The notes under the pieces were generated by a model, which made no database searches, had not been told where the DNA came from, and saw only the letters and a list, made by a program, of their open reading frames with translations. Both the position numbers and the translations under genes were made by a program. From Lysobacterales bacterium (GTDB lineage: Bacteria > Pseudomonadota > Gammaproteobacteria > Xanthomonadales > Marinicellaceae), in contig JALWML010000367.1 in the NCBI GenBank assembly GCA_027083915.1, positions 1 through 14,500 on the forward strand: DNA of 14,500 bases, read 5' to 3'. Below, piece by piece: positions 6,957 through 13,528 of this stretch. Position 1 is the stretch's first letter. Every line of letters begins with the position of its first letter.

Positions 6957-8131
6957 TGAAGTGCTTTGATGTTATTGTTATAGGGGCTGGTGCGGCTGGT
7001 TTAATGACAGCCATTAGTGCTGGTAAACGAGGGCGAAGCGTGCTTGTATTAGATCATTCCAATAAAGTTGGCAAAAAGATTTTGATGTCGGGTGGTGGAC
7101 GTTGTAATTTCACCAATTATGATATTCAATCTGAAAACTATATTTCACATAATCCACATTTTTGTAAATCGGCATTGAGTCGTTACACGCAATGGGATTT
7201 TATTGCCTTAGTTGAAAAACACGGCATTGCCTACCATGAAAAAAAACTTGGTCAATTATTTTGCGATAACAAATCCAAAAATATTTTAAATATGCTATTA
7301 GATGAATGTGAGCAAGTAAATGCCACAATTCGAGACCATTGCAGTATTGAAAAAACTACTAAAACTGAACAAGGATTTAAAGTCAAAACCAATCAAGGAA
7401 CTTTTTCGAGTGAGTCATTAGTCACTGCTACAGGCGGACTATCCATTCCCAAGATGGGGGCAACTGGATTTGGGTATGAAATCGCCAAACAGTTTGGTAT
7501 TGATGTGTTACCAACTCAAGCTGCACTTGTGCCTTTTACCTTAAATGATAAGATGAAAGCTGATTTTGTTGAACTCTCAGGTACTTCAGTTGATGCAATA
7601 GCTTCGTGTAATGATCAATCCTTTCGCGAAAATATCTTGTTTACTCACCGCGGATTAAGTGGTCCTGCAATTTTGCAAATATCCAGTTATTGGAATCAAG
7701 GCAATGAAGTTGTTATTAACTTATTACCAGATTGTGATGTGGTAGAATTATTAAACAATAACCCCAAGAAGCAACTTAAAACGGTATTGAGTGAATTATT
7801 GAGCAAAAAGCTCGCTAATACTTTATGTGAGTTATGGTTTAAAGAATTCGCTTTTAAAGCATTGGCTGAAGTTTCCAAGGAAAACAAGGAACAAATTGTC
7901 AAACAATTAACTCATTGGCAATTTAAGCCAGGTGGCACCGAAGGTTATCGCACAGCGGAAGTTACACTCGGCGGCATTGATACCGATGAGGTTTCTTCAA
8001 AAACATTTGAGTCCAAAAAGATCAAAGGCTTATATTTCGTTGGCGAAGTCCTAGATGTCAGCGGACACTTAGGCGGCTACAATTTCCAATGGGCTTGGTC
8101 ATCAGGTTTTGCAGCAGGGCAGTTTGTTTAG
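6956..8131 (+). CDS. BaiN/RdsA (HI0933/YhiN) family NAD(P)/FAD-dependent oxidoreductase
   Basis: Cytoplasmic two-dinucleotide-fold flavoprotein. The 391-aa product begins with the FAD motif GAGAAG (10-15) followed by the family signature KILMSGGGRCNFTN (41-54), which contains the conserved Cys50. It has ATGGLSIPKMGATGFGYEIA (158-177) in the middle and ends with SGHLGGYNFQWAWSSGFAAG (369-388), which closes the FAD site. Length is normal for the family. Some members reduce bile-acid intermediates or other enoyl compounds, but the role of the common proteobacterial form is not settled, so I give no specific reaction. The gene overlaps the methyltransferase stop by one base and ends the globin-led unit, 6 bp from the convergent tesB. 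Confidence 0.93.
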   Translation: MKCFDVIVIGAGAAGLMTAISAGKRGRSVLVLDHSNKVGKKILMSGGGRCNFTNYDIQSENYISHNPHFCKSALSRYTQWDFIALVEKHGIAYHEKKLGQLFCDNKSKNILNMLLDECEQVNATIRDHCSIEKTTKTEQGFKVKTNQGTFSSESLVTATGGLSIPKMGATGFGYEIAKQFGIDVLPTQAALVPFTLNDKMKADFVELSGTSVDAIASCNDQSFRENILFTHRGLSGPAILQISSYWNQGNEVVINLLPDCDVVELLNNNPKKQLKTVLSELLSKKLANTLCELWFKEFAFKALAEVSKENKEQIVKQLTHWQFKPGGTEGYRTAEVTLGGIDTDEVSSKTFESKKIKGLYFVGEVLDVSGHLGGYNFQWAWSSGFAAGQFV

Positions 8132-8137
8132 TTTTAA

Positions 8138-9022
8138 CTATCTTTGTTTCTTAAACCCATCTCTGGCTTTTTTTCGTTGCCTTATCAAACCTTGCTGTGA
8201 TGTATTGGCAACGAGTTTTCCATCTAGGGTAAAAACGCGTCCTTGAGCAAACCCTCGTCCACCACTTGCCACTGGACTAAAACAATCATAAAGCAACCAA
8301 TCATTGACATTAATATCATGGTGAAACCACATAGCATGATCAAGGCTGGCAATTTGCAATGTTGGATCAAGATATGACACAGGGTGTGGAAATGTTGAAG
8401 TGGCAACCAAATGAAAGTCTGAAACAAATGCCAGTAATTGACGATGTAACGGTTGGTCATTAGGTACCTTATCTCGTGCTTTAAACCAAATTTGCCTAAT
8501 GGGTTCACTGGGGTTTAAATCAAATGGATCAATATCGTCAGCAAAACGAAACTCAAAAGGTCCTTGAGTGGTCATTAAGCGGCGCATTCTTGGTGTGAGT
8601 GATTGGATTTGTTCATTAGTTAGAAAGGGTTTTTCATCCAATTCATTGGGTTTAGGAACCTTGGGAGCATCAACTTGGTGTTCGTAACCTTTTTCTGGTA
8701 TTTGAAATGAAGCTGCTAAGTTTAAAATCGGACGCCCATGTTGTATAACCACGACTCGACGGTTGCTAAAACTGCGTCCATCTCTGGCTCTATCAACTTG
8801 AAAAACAACGGGTTTTTTGACATCACCTTCGCGTAAAAAATAAGCATGAAAGGAATGTGCTTGTCTGCCTTCCACAGTGCGATAGGCAGCTGCCAAAGCT
8901 TGAGATAAAACTTGCCCGCCAAATATTCGCCCCGTTCCGATGTCTAGTGATTGAGCACGATAGAGGTTTTCTTCGAGTTTTTCGAGATTAAAATATTGCA
9001 ATAAGTTTTCAATTTGATTCAT
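8138..9022 (-). CDS. tesB: Acyl-CoA thioesterase II
   Basis: Hydrolyses acyl-CoA to free fatty acid and CoA. The 294-aa product is a double hot-dog protein. The N-terminal half has FGGQVLSQAL (34-43) and HSFHAYFLREGD (57-68); the C-terminal half has SLDHAMWFHH (226-235) and ASGGRGFAQGRVF (252-264). The catalytic trio of E. coli TesB (Asp204, Thr228, Gln278) corresponds by hand alignment to Asp202, Ser226 and Gln276; Ser instead of Thr is a conservative exchange. It starts 2 nt after the stop of the AmpD-like gene and has no clear Shine-Dalgarno, suggesting coupled translation. Its 3' end faces the flavoprotein gene with a 6-bp gap and no visible terminator. Length matches TesB (about 286 aa). 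Confidence 0.95.
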   Translation of the reverse strand: MNQIENLLQYFNLEKLEENLYRAQSLDIGTGRIFGGQVLSQALAAAYRTVEGRQAHSFHAYFLREGDVKKPVVFQVDRARDGRSFSNRRVVVIQHGRPILNLAASFQIPEKGYEHQVDAPKVPKPNELDEKPFLTNEQIQSLTPRMRRLMTTQGPFEFRFADDIDPFDLNPSEPIRQIWFKARDKVPNDQPLHRQLLAFVSDFHLVATSTFPHPVSYLDPTLQIASLDHAMWFHHDINVNDWLLYDCFSPVASGGRGFAQGRVFTLDGKLVANTSQQGLIRQRKKARDGFKKQR

Positions 9023-9024
9023 AA

Positions 9025-9588
9025 TTATTTATTTAAGCTGCCCGTATTGATTAGTGTGATTTTTTGCATAATTTCTACCCATGGAAACATTTTTCCTGGA
9101 TCCATTTTACGACGAATATAGATTTCAGGGTTATTGTCAGAAGGTATTAGTCGCCTATCCAAATCTTCATGGCCTGTAATATACTTTAAGCTAGGTATTT
9201 CTTTTTTTAATTGATTGATTAAATCAACAAGTGCATCAATTTGAACTTGCGGATAGGGATCATACATGATTTGTGCGTTGGTTTTATGCCAGTTAGGAAA
9301 ACGTCCCAAATTATCTAACTCAATACCAATAGAATTGGGATTATGTCCGCGAACATGATGAGCAATGCGATTATTTTCAACCCATTGTTCTATTTTGCCC
9401 TGTTTTGATACATAATAGTGACCAGAATTGCCCGTGCCAGAATCGTAATGGATTTTTTCACCATAAACCCGAGCAGATGGAATGTCAGGGAGTTCCGTAC
9501 AATGGATAACAATCATTTCAATCCCTGAAAGTTGACGAGATTGTAGTTTGTCATTGTAAGGCAATAAGTTTTTCAATGGATGAGTCAA
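9025..9588 (-). CDS. N-acetylmuramoyl-L-alanine amidase, AmpD-like (TTG start)
   Basis: Zinc amidase of the amidase_2 fold that cuts the bond between (anhydro)muramic acid and L-alanine in peptidoglycan fragments. The 187-aa product has His29 (VIHCTE), His140 (TGHED) and Asp163 (KMDPG), matching the zinc ligands His34, His154 and Asp164 of AmpD, and Glu90 in SIGIEL in the place of the AmpD active-site Glu. There is no signal peptide, so it should act in the cytoplasm on recycled muropeptides. Outside these motifs similarity to E. coli AmpD is modest, with an unusual insertion around 96-112, so I leave the symbol blank. The start is TTG: no in-frame ATG occurs before residue 25, and AAGG lies 8 nt upstream. 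Co-transcribed with tesB. Confidence 0.88.
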   Translation of the reverse strand: MTHPLKNLLPYNDKLQSRQLSGIEMIVIHCTELPDIPSARVYGEKIHYDSGTGNSGHYYVSKQGKIEQWVENNRIAHHVRGHNPNSIGIELDNLGRFPNWHKTNAQIMYDPYPQVQIDALVDLINQLKKEIPSLKYITGHEDLDRRLIPSDNNPEIYIRRKMDPGKMFPWVEIMQKITLINTGSLNK

Positions 9589-9596
9589 TAGAATAA

Positions 9597-9622
9597 CCTT
9601 GGTAAAAGAATATATTTTAGCA
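9597..9622 (-). promoter_or_regulatory. Candidate promoter and ribosome site of the amidase-tesB operon
   Basis: On the minus strand TGC followed by TAAAAT (9614-9622) forms an extended -10, with no convincing -35. A start near 9607 would leave about 19 nt before the TTG codon, including AAGG at 9597-9600, 8 nt from the start, which supports the TTG choice. Confidence 0.35.
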
Positions 9623-9646
9623 AATTTTTCACTTATTTTAAGCTTT

Positions 9647-9675
9647 TTGTAAATTTAGGGTGTAATTAGTAAAAT
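9647..9675 (+). promoter_or_regulatory. Candidate distal promoter of yceD-rpmF
   Basis: TTGTAA (9647-9652), a 17-bp spacer and TAAAAT (9670-9675). Transcription would begin near 9682, giving a leader of about 47 nt. It lies in the 140-bp gap shared with the divergent amidase operon. Confidence 0.35.
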
Positions 9676-9690
9676 CTACTGAATTATTAT

Positions 9691-9719
9691 TTGCAAAGAC
9701 CTTATAAACCAAGTAAAAT
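9691..9719 (+). promoter_or_regulatory. Candidate proximal promoter of yceD-rpmF
   Basis: TTGCAA (9691-9696), a 17-bp spacer and TAAAAT (9714-9719), the same design 44 bp downstream of the distal candidate. The -10 ends 9 nt before the yceD ATG, so a transcript from it would have almost no leader. Confidence 0.35.
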
Positions 9720-9728
9720 CCGCCGGCT

Positions 9729-10220
9729 ATGAAACAACTACCAGAAAAAATTGCTTTGGATAAGGCAGTTCACGGACAAAGATGTTACCGAGGGAATGTA
9801 AAACTAAATAAAATGTCACGTTTACTTGATGTTTTAGCTGGCTCTGATGGGAAAGCTGATTTTTCGATTCAATTTGATCGAGCAGCACGATTATTGGGAA
9901 AGGCAAAAGTGAGTGTCGATACTGATTTGCCTTTGATTTGTTCAGTTACTGGTAAAGAGTTTTTGTTTCATGTAGAAATTAATTCTACTATAGGGTTTAT
10001 AGATGATTTAGCTTATGAAGAGTTCATTGGCGATGATATGGAAGCCTCATGGGTAGAGAATGGTTTTGTTAAACCATTAGAGATAATAGAAGATGAGTTG
10101 ATTATTGCTGTGCCTGATGCACCTTTTGCTGAGGACTTCGCTAATGAAGTTGAACAAGAGGTTGTTAATAAAACAGATAATAAACCCAACCCATTTGATG
10201 TATTAAAAAGTTTAAAATAA
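9729..10220 (+). CDS. yceD: YceD family (DUF177) 23S rRNA accumulation protein
   Basis: YceD proteins sit next to rpmF across bacteria and are linked to 23S rRNA accumulation; the biochemical mechanism is not settled. The 163-aa product keeps the family plan: an N-terminal LPEKIALDKA and G-x-V-x-L region, LPLICSVTGKEF (67-78) in the centre, EDELIIAVPDAP (121-132), and the C-terminal KPNPFDVLKSLK (152-163). The central C-x-x-C of many homologues is reduced to Cys71 followed by SVT, so a metal site like that implied in other members is unlikely here. No Shine-Dalgarno precedes the ATG. rpmF follows after 25 bp in the same direction. Confidence 0.92.
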   Translation: MKQLPEKIALDKAVHGQRCYRGNVKLNKMSRLLDVLAGSDGKADFSIQFDRAARLLGKAKVSVDTDLPLICSVTGKEFLFHVEINSTIGFIDDLAYEEFIGDDMEASWVENGFVKPLEIIEDELIIAVPDAPFAEDFANEVEQEVVNKTDNKPNPFDVLKSLK

Positions 10221-10245
10221 TTGTAGATTTACTGGAGAATATACC

Positions 10246-10443
10246 ATGGCAGTACAAAAAAGCCGCAAAACACCTTCGAGAATTGGCATGAGACGTTCTC
10301 ATGATAGTTTGAAAGCACGCACATTATCAACAGATCCAGAAAGTGGTGAAGTTCATATCCGTCACCATGTAACAGCTGAAGGCTATTACAAGGGTAAAAA
10401 AGTTATCGATATGGCTGATGACTTTATTGAAGACGAAGATTAA
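10246..10443 (+). CDS. rpmF: 50S ribosomal protein L32
   Basis: Small basic protein of the large ribosomal subunit. The 65-aa product matches the family from the start: MAVQKSRKTPSRIGMRRSHD, then SGEVHIRHHVTAEGYYKGKKVI (33-54). The central region lacks the zinc-type cysteines, as in other gammaproteobacterial L32. After KKVI, where the E. coli protein nearly ends, there is an acidic tail of 11 residues (IDMADDFIEDED from residue 54), making it longer than the E. coli form (57 aa). A GGAG lies about 10 nt before the ATG. The gene is followed by a small hairpin and a strong terminator, so yceD-rpmF forms a unit of its own. Confidence 0.97.
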   Translation: MAVQKSRKTPSRIGMRRSHDSLKARTLSTDPESGEVHIRHHVTAEGYYKGKKVIDMADDFIEDED

Positions 10444-10449
10444 ATTTCA

Positions 10450-10469
10450 CTAAGCTTTAATTAGCTTAG
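10450..10469 (+). repeat. Small hairpin after rpmF
   Basis: Perfect 7-bp stem CTAAGCT / AGCTTAG with a 6-nt loop, 6 nt after the rpmF stop and 15 nt before the intrinsic terminator. No U-run follows it. It may protect the 3' end of the mRNA. Confidence 0.5.
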
Positions 10470-10484
10470 GAATAATAGTTTAGA

Positions 10485-10518
10485 ACGGGGTTTAGATTTT
10501 TCTAGACTCCGTTTTTTT
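10485..10518 (+). terminator. Rho-independent terminator after rpmF
   Basis: A 12-bp stem (10485-10496 with 10501-10512; two G-U pairs, otherwise matched) closed by a TTTT loop and followed by a run of seven T (10512-10518). It should end most yceD-rpmF transcripts and separates them from the plsX-fab genes. Confidence 0.85.
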
Positions 10519-10538
10519 ATGGAATTAACAGACTCATT

Positions 10539-10567
10539 TTGTGTCTAATCTCTTTTGACGTTATAAT
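10539..10567 (+). promoter_or_regulatory. Candidate promoter of plsX-fabHDG
   Basis: A perfect TATAAT (10562-10567) lies 17 bp after TTGTGT (10539-10544), directly downstream of the rpmF terminator. The -10 ends 9 nt before the plsX ATG, so the transcript would start about 2-3 nt before the codon, nearly leaderless. Confidence 0.55.
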
Positions 10568-10576
10568 TGCTAAACT

Positions 10577-11572
10577 ATGGATAAAACTAAACAAAAAGAA
10601 TTGACAGTTATTTCAGTTGATTTAATGGGTGGTGATGATTACCCAGATACGCGCTTTGAAACTTTGTTACGTATATTAAAATCACAAGAAGGCATTGGTT
10701 TTCGTGTCTTTGTTTCTCAAAGCTATCTTAAGACTATAGAGCATCGAATTGTTTCCTTGGATAAAAAACATATAGATTTTATTGCTTGTGGGCGTTCGGT
10801 TTCGATGGCTGAATCGCCTTTTAGTGCTTTGCGTCAAAAACGTGATTCAAGTTTGTCCTTAGCCATTAAAGATGTGGCAGAGAACAATTCAGATGCTTGT
10901 GTAACTGCTGGTAATACTGGTGCGATGGTCGCTTTAGCAAAACATTGGCTCAATCCTTTGTATGACATAGAAAAAGTGGTTTTAGCTACCTTGCTTCCCA
11001 GTCGATCACGGCGTTCTTTATTGTTAGATGTTGGTGCAACAATTGAAGCCAGTGCCGATGATTTATATAATTTTGCTCGGTTAGGTAGTGCGTGGCAAAG
11101 TGCGGTTAATGGCATTGATTTCCCTGAAGTCACATTATTGAATATTGGCATGGAAAGTAACAAAGGTGTCGATGCCGTAAAGCAAGCCGATGTCATGTTA
11201 AAAGAATCAGATTTAAACTATAAAGGTTATTGCGAGGGCACACATTTATTCAATGGATATTCGGATGTCATTTGTTGTAATGGTTTTGTTGGAAACATTA
11301 CTTTGAAGTCGTGTGAAGCGATGGCTTCCTTTATAAAAAATGAAAGCGATGACCCTGCTAAAAGCTCTTTATGGCAAAAAATCAAAAAAGGTATGCGAAT
11401 TGTTGAGCCAGATAAGTATAATGGAGCGCTTTTACTGGGTTTAGAAGGTGTGATAGTTAAGAGTCACGGTGCTTGTAATGCTATGGCATTTGATGCAGCA
11501 TTGCACCAAGCATTTAAAACGGCACAACAACCCATAATTTCTAAAATGACAGAACTACTGGAGAAATCTTAA
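10577..11572 (+). CDS. plsX: Phosphate acyltransferase PlsX (acyl-ACP:phosphate transacylase)
   Basis: Makes acyl-phosphate from acyl-ACP for phospholipid synthesis, acting at the inner face of the membrane. The 331-aa product shows VDLMGGD (14-20), ESPFSALRQKRDSSL (79-93), AGNTGAM (111-117), LLLDVGAT (148-155), NIGMESNKG (189-197) and EGTHLFNGYSDV...NGFVGNITLKSCEA (220-248). These are the PlsX motifs, but several usual positions differ: GAN reads GAT at 153-155 and the DGF of DGFVGN reads NGF at 235-237. The ATG has no Shine-Dalgarno and a TATAAT just upstream; a TTG at 10601 would give a start like that of E. coli but also lacks a ribosome site. fabH follows after one base. Confidence 0.93.
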   Translation: MDKTKQKELTVISVDLMGGDDYPDTRFETLLRILKSQEGIGFRVFVSQSYLKTIEHRIVSLDKKHIDFIACGRSVSMAESPFSALRQKRDSSLSLAIKDVAENNSDACVTAGNTGAMVALAKHWLNPLYDIEKVVLATLLPSRSRRSLLLDVGATIEASADDLYNFARLGSAWQSAVNGIDFPEVTLLNIGMESNKGVDAVKQADVMLKESDLNYKGYCEGTHLFNGYSDVICCNGFVGNITLKSCEAMASFIKNESDDPAKSSLWQKIKKGMRIVEPDKYNGALLLGLEGVIVKSHGACNAMAFDAALHQAFKTAQQPIISKMTELLEKS

Positions 11573-11573
11573 A

Positions 11574-12545
11574 ATGACAATTTATTCAAAAATCATAGGT
11601 ACTGGTCGATATTTACCAGAAAAAGTATTAACCAATAAAGACTTAGAAAAAATTGTCGACACCAATGACCAGTGGATACAAGAACGTACTGGCATTAAGC
11701 AAAGACACGTTGTTGCTGAAGGGCAGTACACATCTGATTTAGCTTATAATGCCTCAATTAAAGCTCTAGAGGCTGCAGGAATTAAAGCTGATGATTTGGA
11801 TATGATTTTGGTTGGAACAACAACCCCTGATTTGATTTTTCCAAGTACGGCATGTTTGTTACAAAGTAAACTTGGCTGCCCTGGCATAGCAGCATTTGAT
11901 GTTAATGCTGCTTGCAGTAGTTTTGTTTATGCTTTGAGTGTTGCTGATAAATACATAAAATCTGGTACACATAAACGCATACTGGTTGTTGGTGCTGAGA
12001 CGCTAACACGAATCATCAATTGGGAAGACCGCACAACTGCTGTTTTATTTGGTGATGGAGCAGGGGCTGCAGTATTAGAAGCAAGTGATGAACAAGGCAT
12101 ACTTTCCACACATATTCATGCTAATGGCGACCATGCAGATTTGTTAACGACCAATAAAGGTCCTTCTCGCGGAATGGATGATTCGCAAACAGGTCCAATT
12201 GCCATTATGATGAAAGGCAATGCTGTTTTTAAAGTGGCTGTGAAAACATTGGGTTCAATTGTTGATGAGACTTTAGAACACAATAACATGGAAAAATCTG
12301 ATATTGATTGGTTGGTTCCACACCAAGCGAATCTTCGCATTATTACAGCAACAGCCAAAAAACTCAAAATGGATATGGATCAAGTGATTGTTACTGTTGA
12401 TCAAACTGGTAATACCTCAGCAGCATCTGTACCAATGGCATTGGATTACGGCATACGTTCAGGAAAAATTAAACCCGGACAAACAGTATTACTCGAAGCA
12501 TTTGGTGGTGGTTTTACATGGGGCTCAGCTTTACTTAAACTCTAA
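11574..12545 (+). CDS. fabH: Beta-ketoacyl-ACP synthase III (FabH)
   Basis: Starts fatty acid chains by condensing acetyl-CoA with malonyl-ACP. The 323-aa product has the thiolase fold and the complete triad: Cys114 in NAACSSFVYAL, His250 in PHQANLRI and Asn280 in TGNTSAAS (E. coli Cys112, His244, Asn274). LFGDGAGAAVL (158-168) and the C-terminal GGGFTWGSALLKL are also standard. GGAG lies about 10 nt before the ATG, inside the last codons of plsX, so the two genes are coupled. Length is slightly above the E. coli enzyme (317 aa). After the stop there is a 57-bp gap holding a GGTGGG palindrome. Confidence 0.97.
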   Translation: MTIYSKIIGTGRYLPEKVLTNKDLEKIVDTNDQWIQERTGIKQRHVVAEGQYTSDLAYNASIKALEAAGIKADDLDMILVGTTTPDLIFPSTACLLQSKLGCPGIAAFDVNAACSSFVYALSVADKYIKSGTHKRILVVGAETLTRIINWEDRTTAVLFGDGAGAAVLEASDEQGILSTHIHANGDHADLLTTNKGPSRGMDDSQTGPIAIMMKGNAVFKVAVKTLGSIVDETLEHNNMEKSDIDWLVPHQANLRIITATAKKLKMDMDQVIVTVDQTGNTSAASVPMALDYGIRSGKIKPGQTVLLEAFGGGFTWGSALLKL

Positions 12546-12553
12546 ATTCGTAG

Positions 12554-12569
12554 GGTGGGCTTTCCCACC
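12554..12569. repeat. REP-like palindrome between fabH and fabD
   Basis: Perfect GGTGGG / CCCACC stem with a CTTT loop inside GTAGGGTGGGCTTTCCCACC, in the only sizeable gap of the plsX-fabHDG unit. Its G+C content stands out from the AT-rich surroundings. Sequences beginning GTAGGGTGGG and closing CCCACC are familiar as scattered intergenic palindromes in several gammaproteobacteria (from memory). It is not followed by a U-run, so it should not be a strong terminator. Confidence 0.6.
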
Positions 12570-12602
12570 ATTGCCATATAATAAAATAAAAAAGGTGATT
12601 TA

Positions 12603-13526
12603 ATGAAAAATCTTGCATTCGTTTTCCCAGGACAAGGCTCACAAGCAGTTGGCATGATTGCTGATTTGTATGAAGCTTATCCACAAATTCAGCATCAATT
12701 TGCCCGTGCCAGTGATGTGTTGGAGCTTGATTTGATGGAGATGGTAACATCTGATCCACATAATCAACTTAACCAAACCCAATATACCCAACCAGCATTG
12801 CTAACAACCTCAGTTGCAATCTGGGAACTTTGGAAGGAAAAATCTAAACTTCGTCCAACCTATATGGCAGGTCATTCATTAGGCGAATATTCTGCTTTGG
12901 TTTGCGCTGAATCTTTGGCTTTTGAAGATGCAGTATTATTGACCCATAAACGTGGACAATACATGCAAGATGCCGTACCAGCAGGAACGGGTGCAATGGC
13001 AGCTATATTGGGCTTAACTGACGAACAAGTTATTGAAATTTGCAGTGATGATAATGTTACCGCAGCAAATTTTAATTCACCTGGACAAGTGGTTATCTCC
13101 GGCAGTAAAGAAGCTGTTGAGAAGGCAGGAGAACTGGCAAAAGAAGCCGGTGCCAAACGAGTGATGCCATTACCAGTGAGTGTACCATCACATTGTGAGC
13201 TTATGCGACCAGCAGCTGAAAGGCTTGCTGACGATTTAGTTGCAATTAATATGAAAACCCCCATGACTCCAGTGATTCATAATGTTGATGTTAAACCACA
13301 TATATCCCCAGAGAAGATTAAAAAATTACTGGTAGAACAGCTTTATGAATCAGTTAAATGGACTCAAACCAATCAATATTTCCTTGACCATAAAATAGAC
13401 ACTATTGTTGAATGCGGGCCAAATAAAGTTTTATCTGGATTAGCAAAACGCTTTAACCGTGGATGGAATATACACTCACTTAACACCAGCAAAGGCTTTG
13501 AAAAAGCTCTGCAATTGGGAGAATAA
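12603..13526 (+). CDS. fabD: Malonyl-CoA:ACP transacylase (FabD)
   Basis: Moves malonyl groups from CoA to acyl carrier protein for chain elongation. The 307-aa product has FPGQGSQAVGM (8-18) with Gln11, the nucleophile motif GHSLGEYSAL (90-99) with Ser92, Arg117 for the malonyl carboxylate, and His197 in SVPSHCELM, all matching E. coli FabD (Ser92, Arg117, His201). The C-terminal ECGPNKVLSGL motif is present. The ATG is preceded by AGGTGA at good spacing. fabG starts 2 nt after the stop, so the two are co-translated. Confidence 0.97.
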   Translation: MKNLAFVFPGQGSQAVGMIADLYEAYPQIQHQFARASDVLELDLMEMVTSDPHNQLNQTQYTQPALLTTSVAIWELWKEKSKLRPTYMAGHSLGEYSALVCAESLAFEDAVLLTHKRGQYMQDAVPAGTGAMAAILGLTDEQVIEICSDDNVTAANFNSPGQVVISGSKEAVEKAGELAKEAGAKRVMPLPVSVPSHCELMRPAAERLADDLVAINMKTPMTPVIHNVDVKPHISPEKIKKLLVEQLYESVKWTQTNQYFLDHKIDTIVECGPNKVLSGLAKRFNRGWNIHSLNTSKGFEKALQLGE

Positions 13527-13528
13527 TC

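Noticed and set aside
8224..8508. 94-codon second frame inside tesB
   Set aside because: Same strand as tesB in another frame, overlapping the catalytic half; Met/His/Leu-rich composition typical of a shifted frame.
10834..11196. 120-codon open frame on the minus strand within plsX
   Set aside because: Antisense to conserved PlsX motifs, with no promoter or ribosome site of its own.
12388..12603. 71-codon plus-strand frame spanning the fabH end and the gap
   Set aside because: Out of frame with fabH and runs through the palindrome; no ribosome site and no recognisable product.
12872..13264. 130-codon open frame on the minus strand within fabD
   Set aside because: Lies wholly antisense to an intact, motif-complete fabD and resembles no family; a shadow frame.
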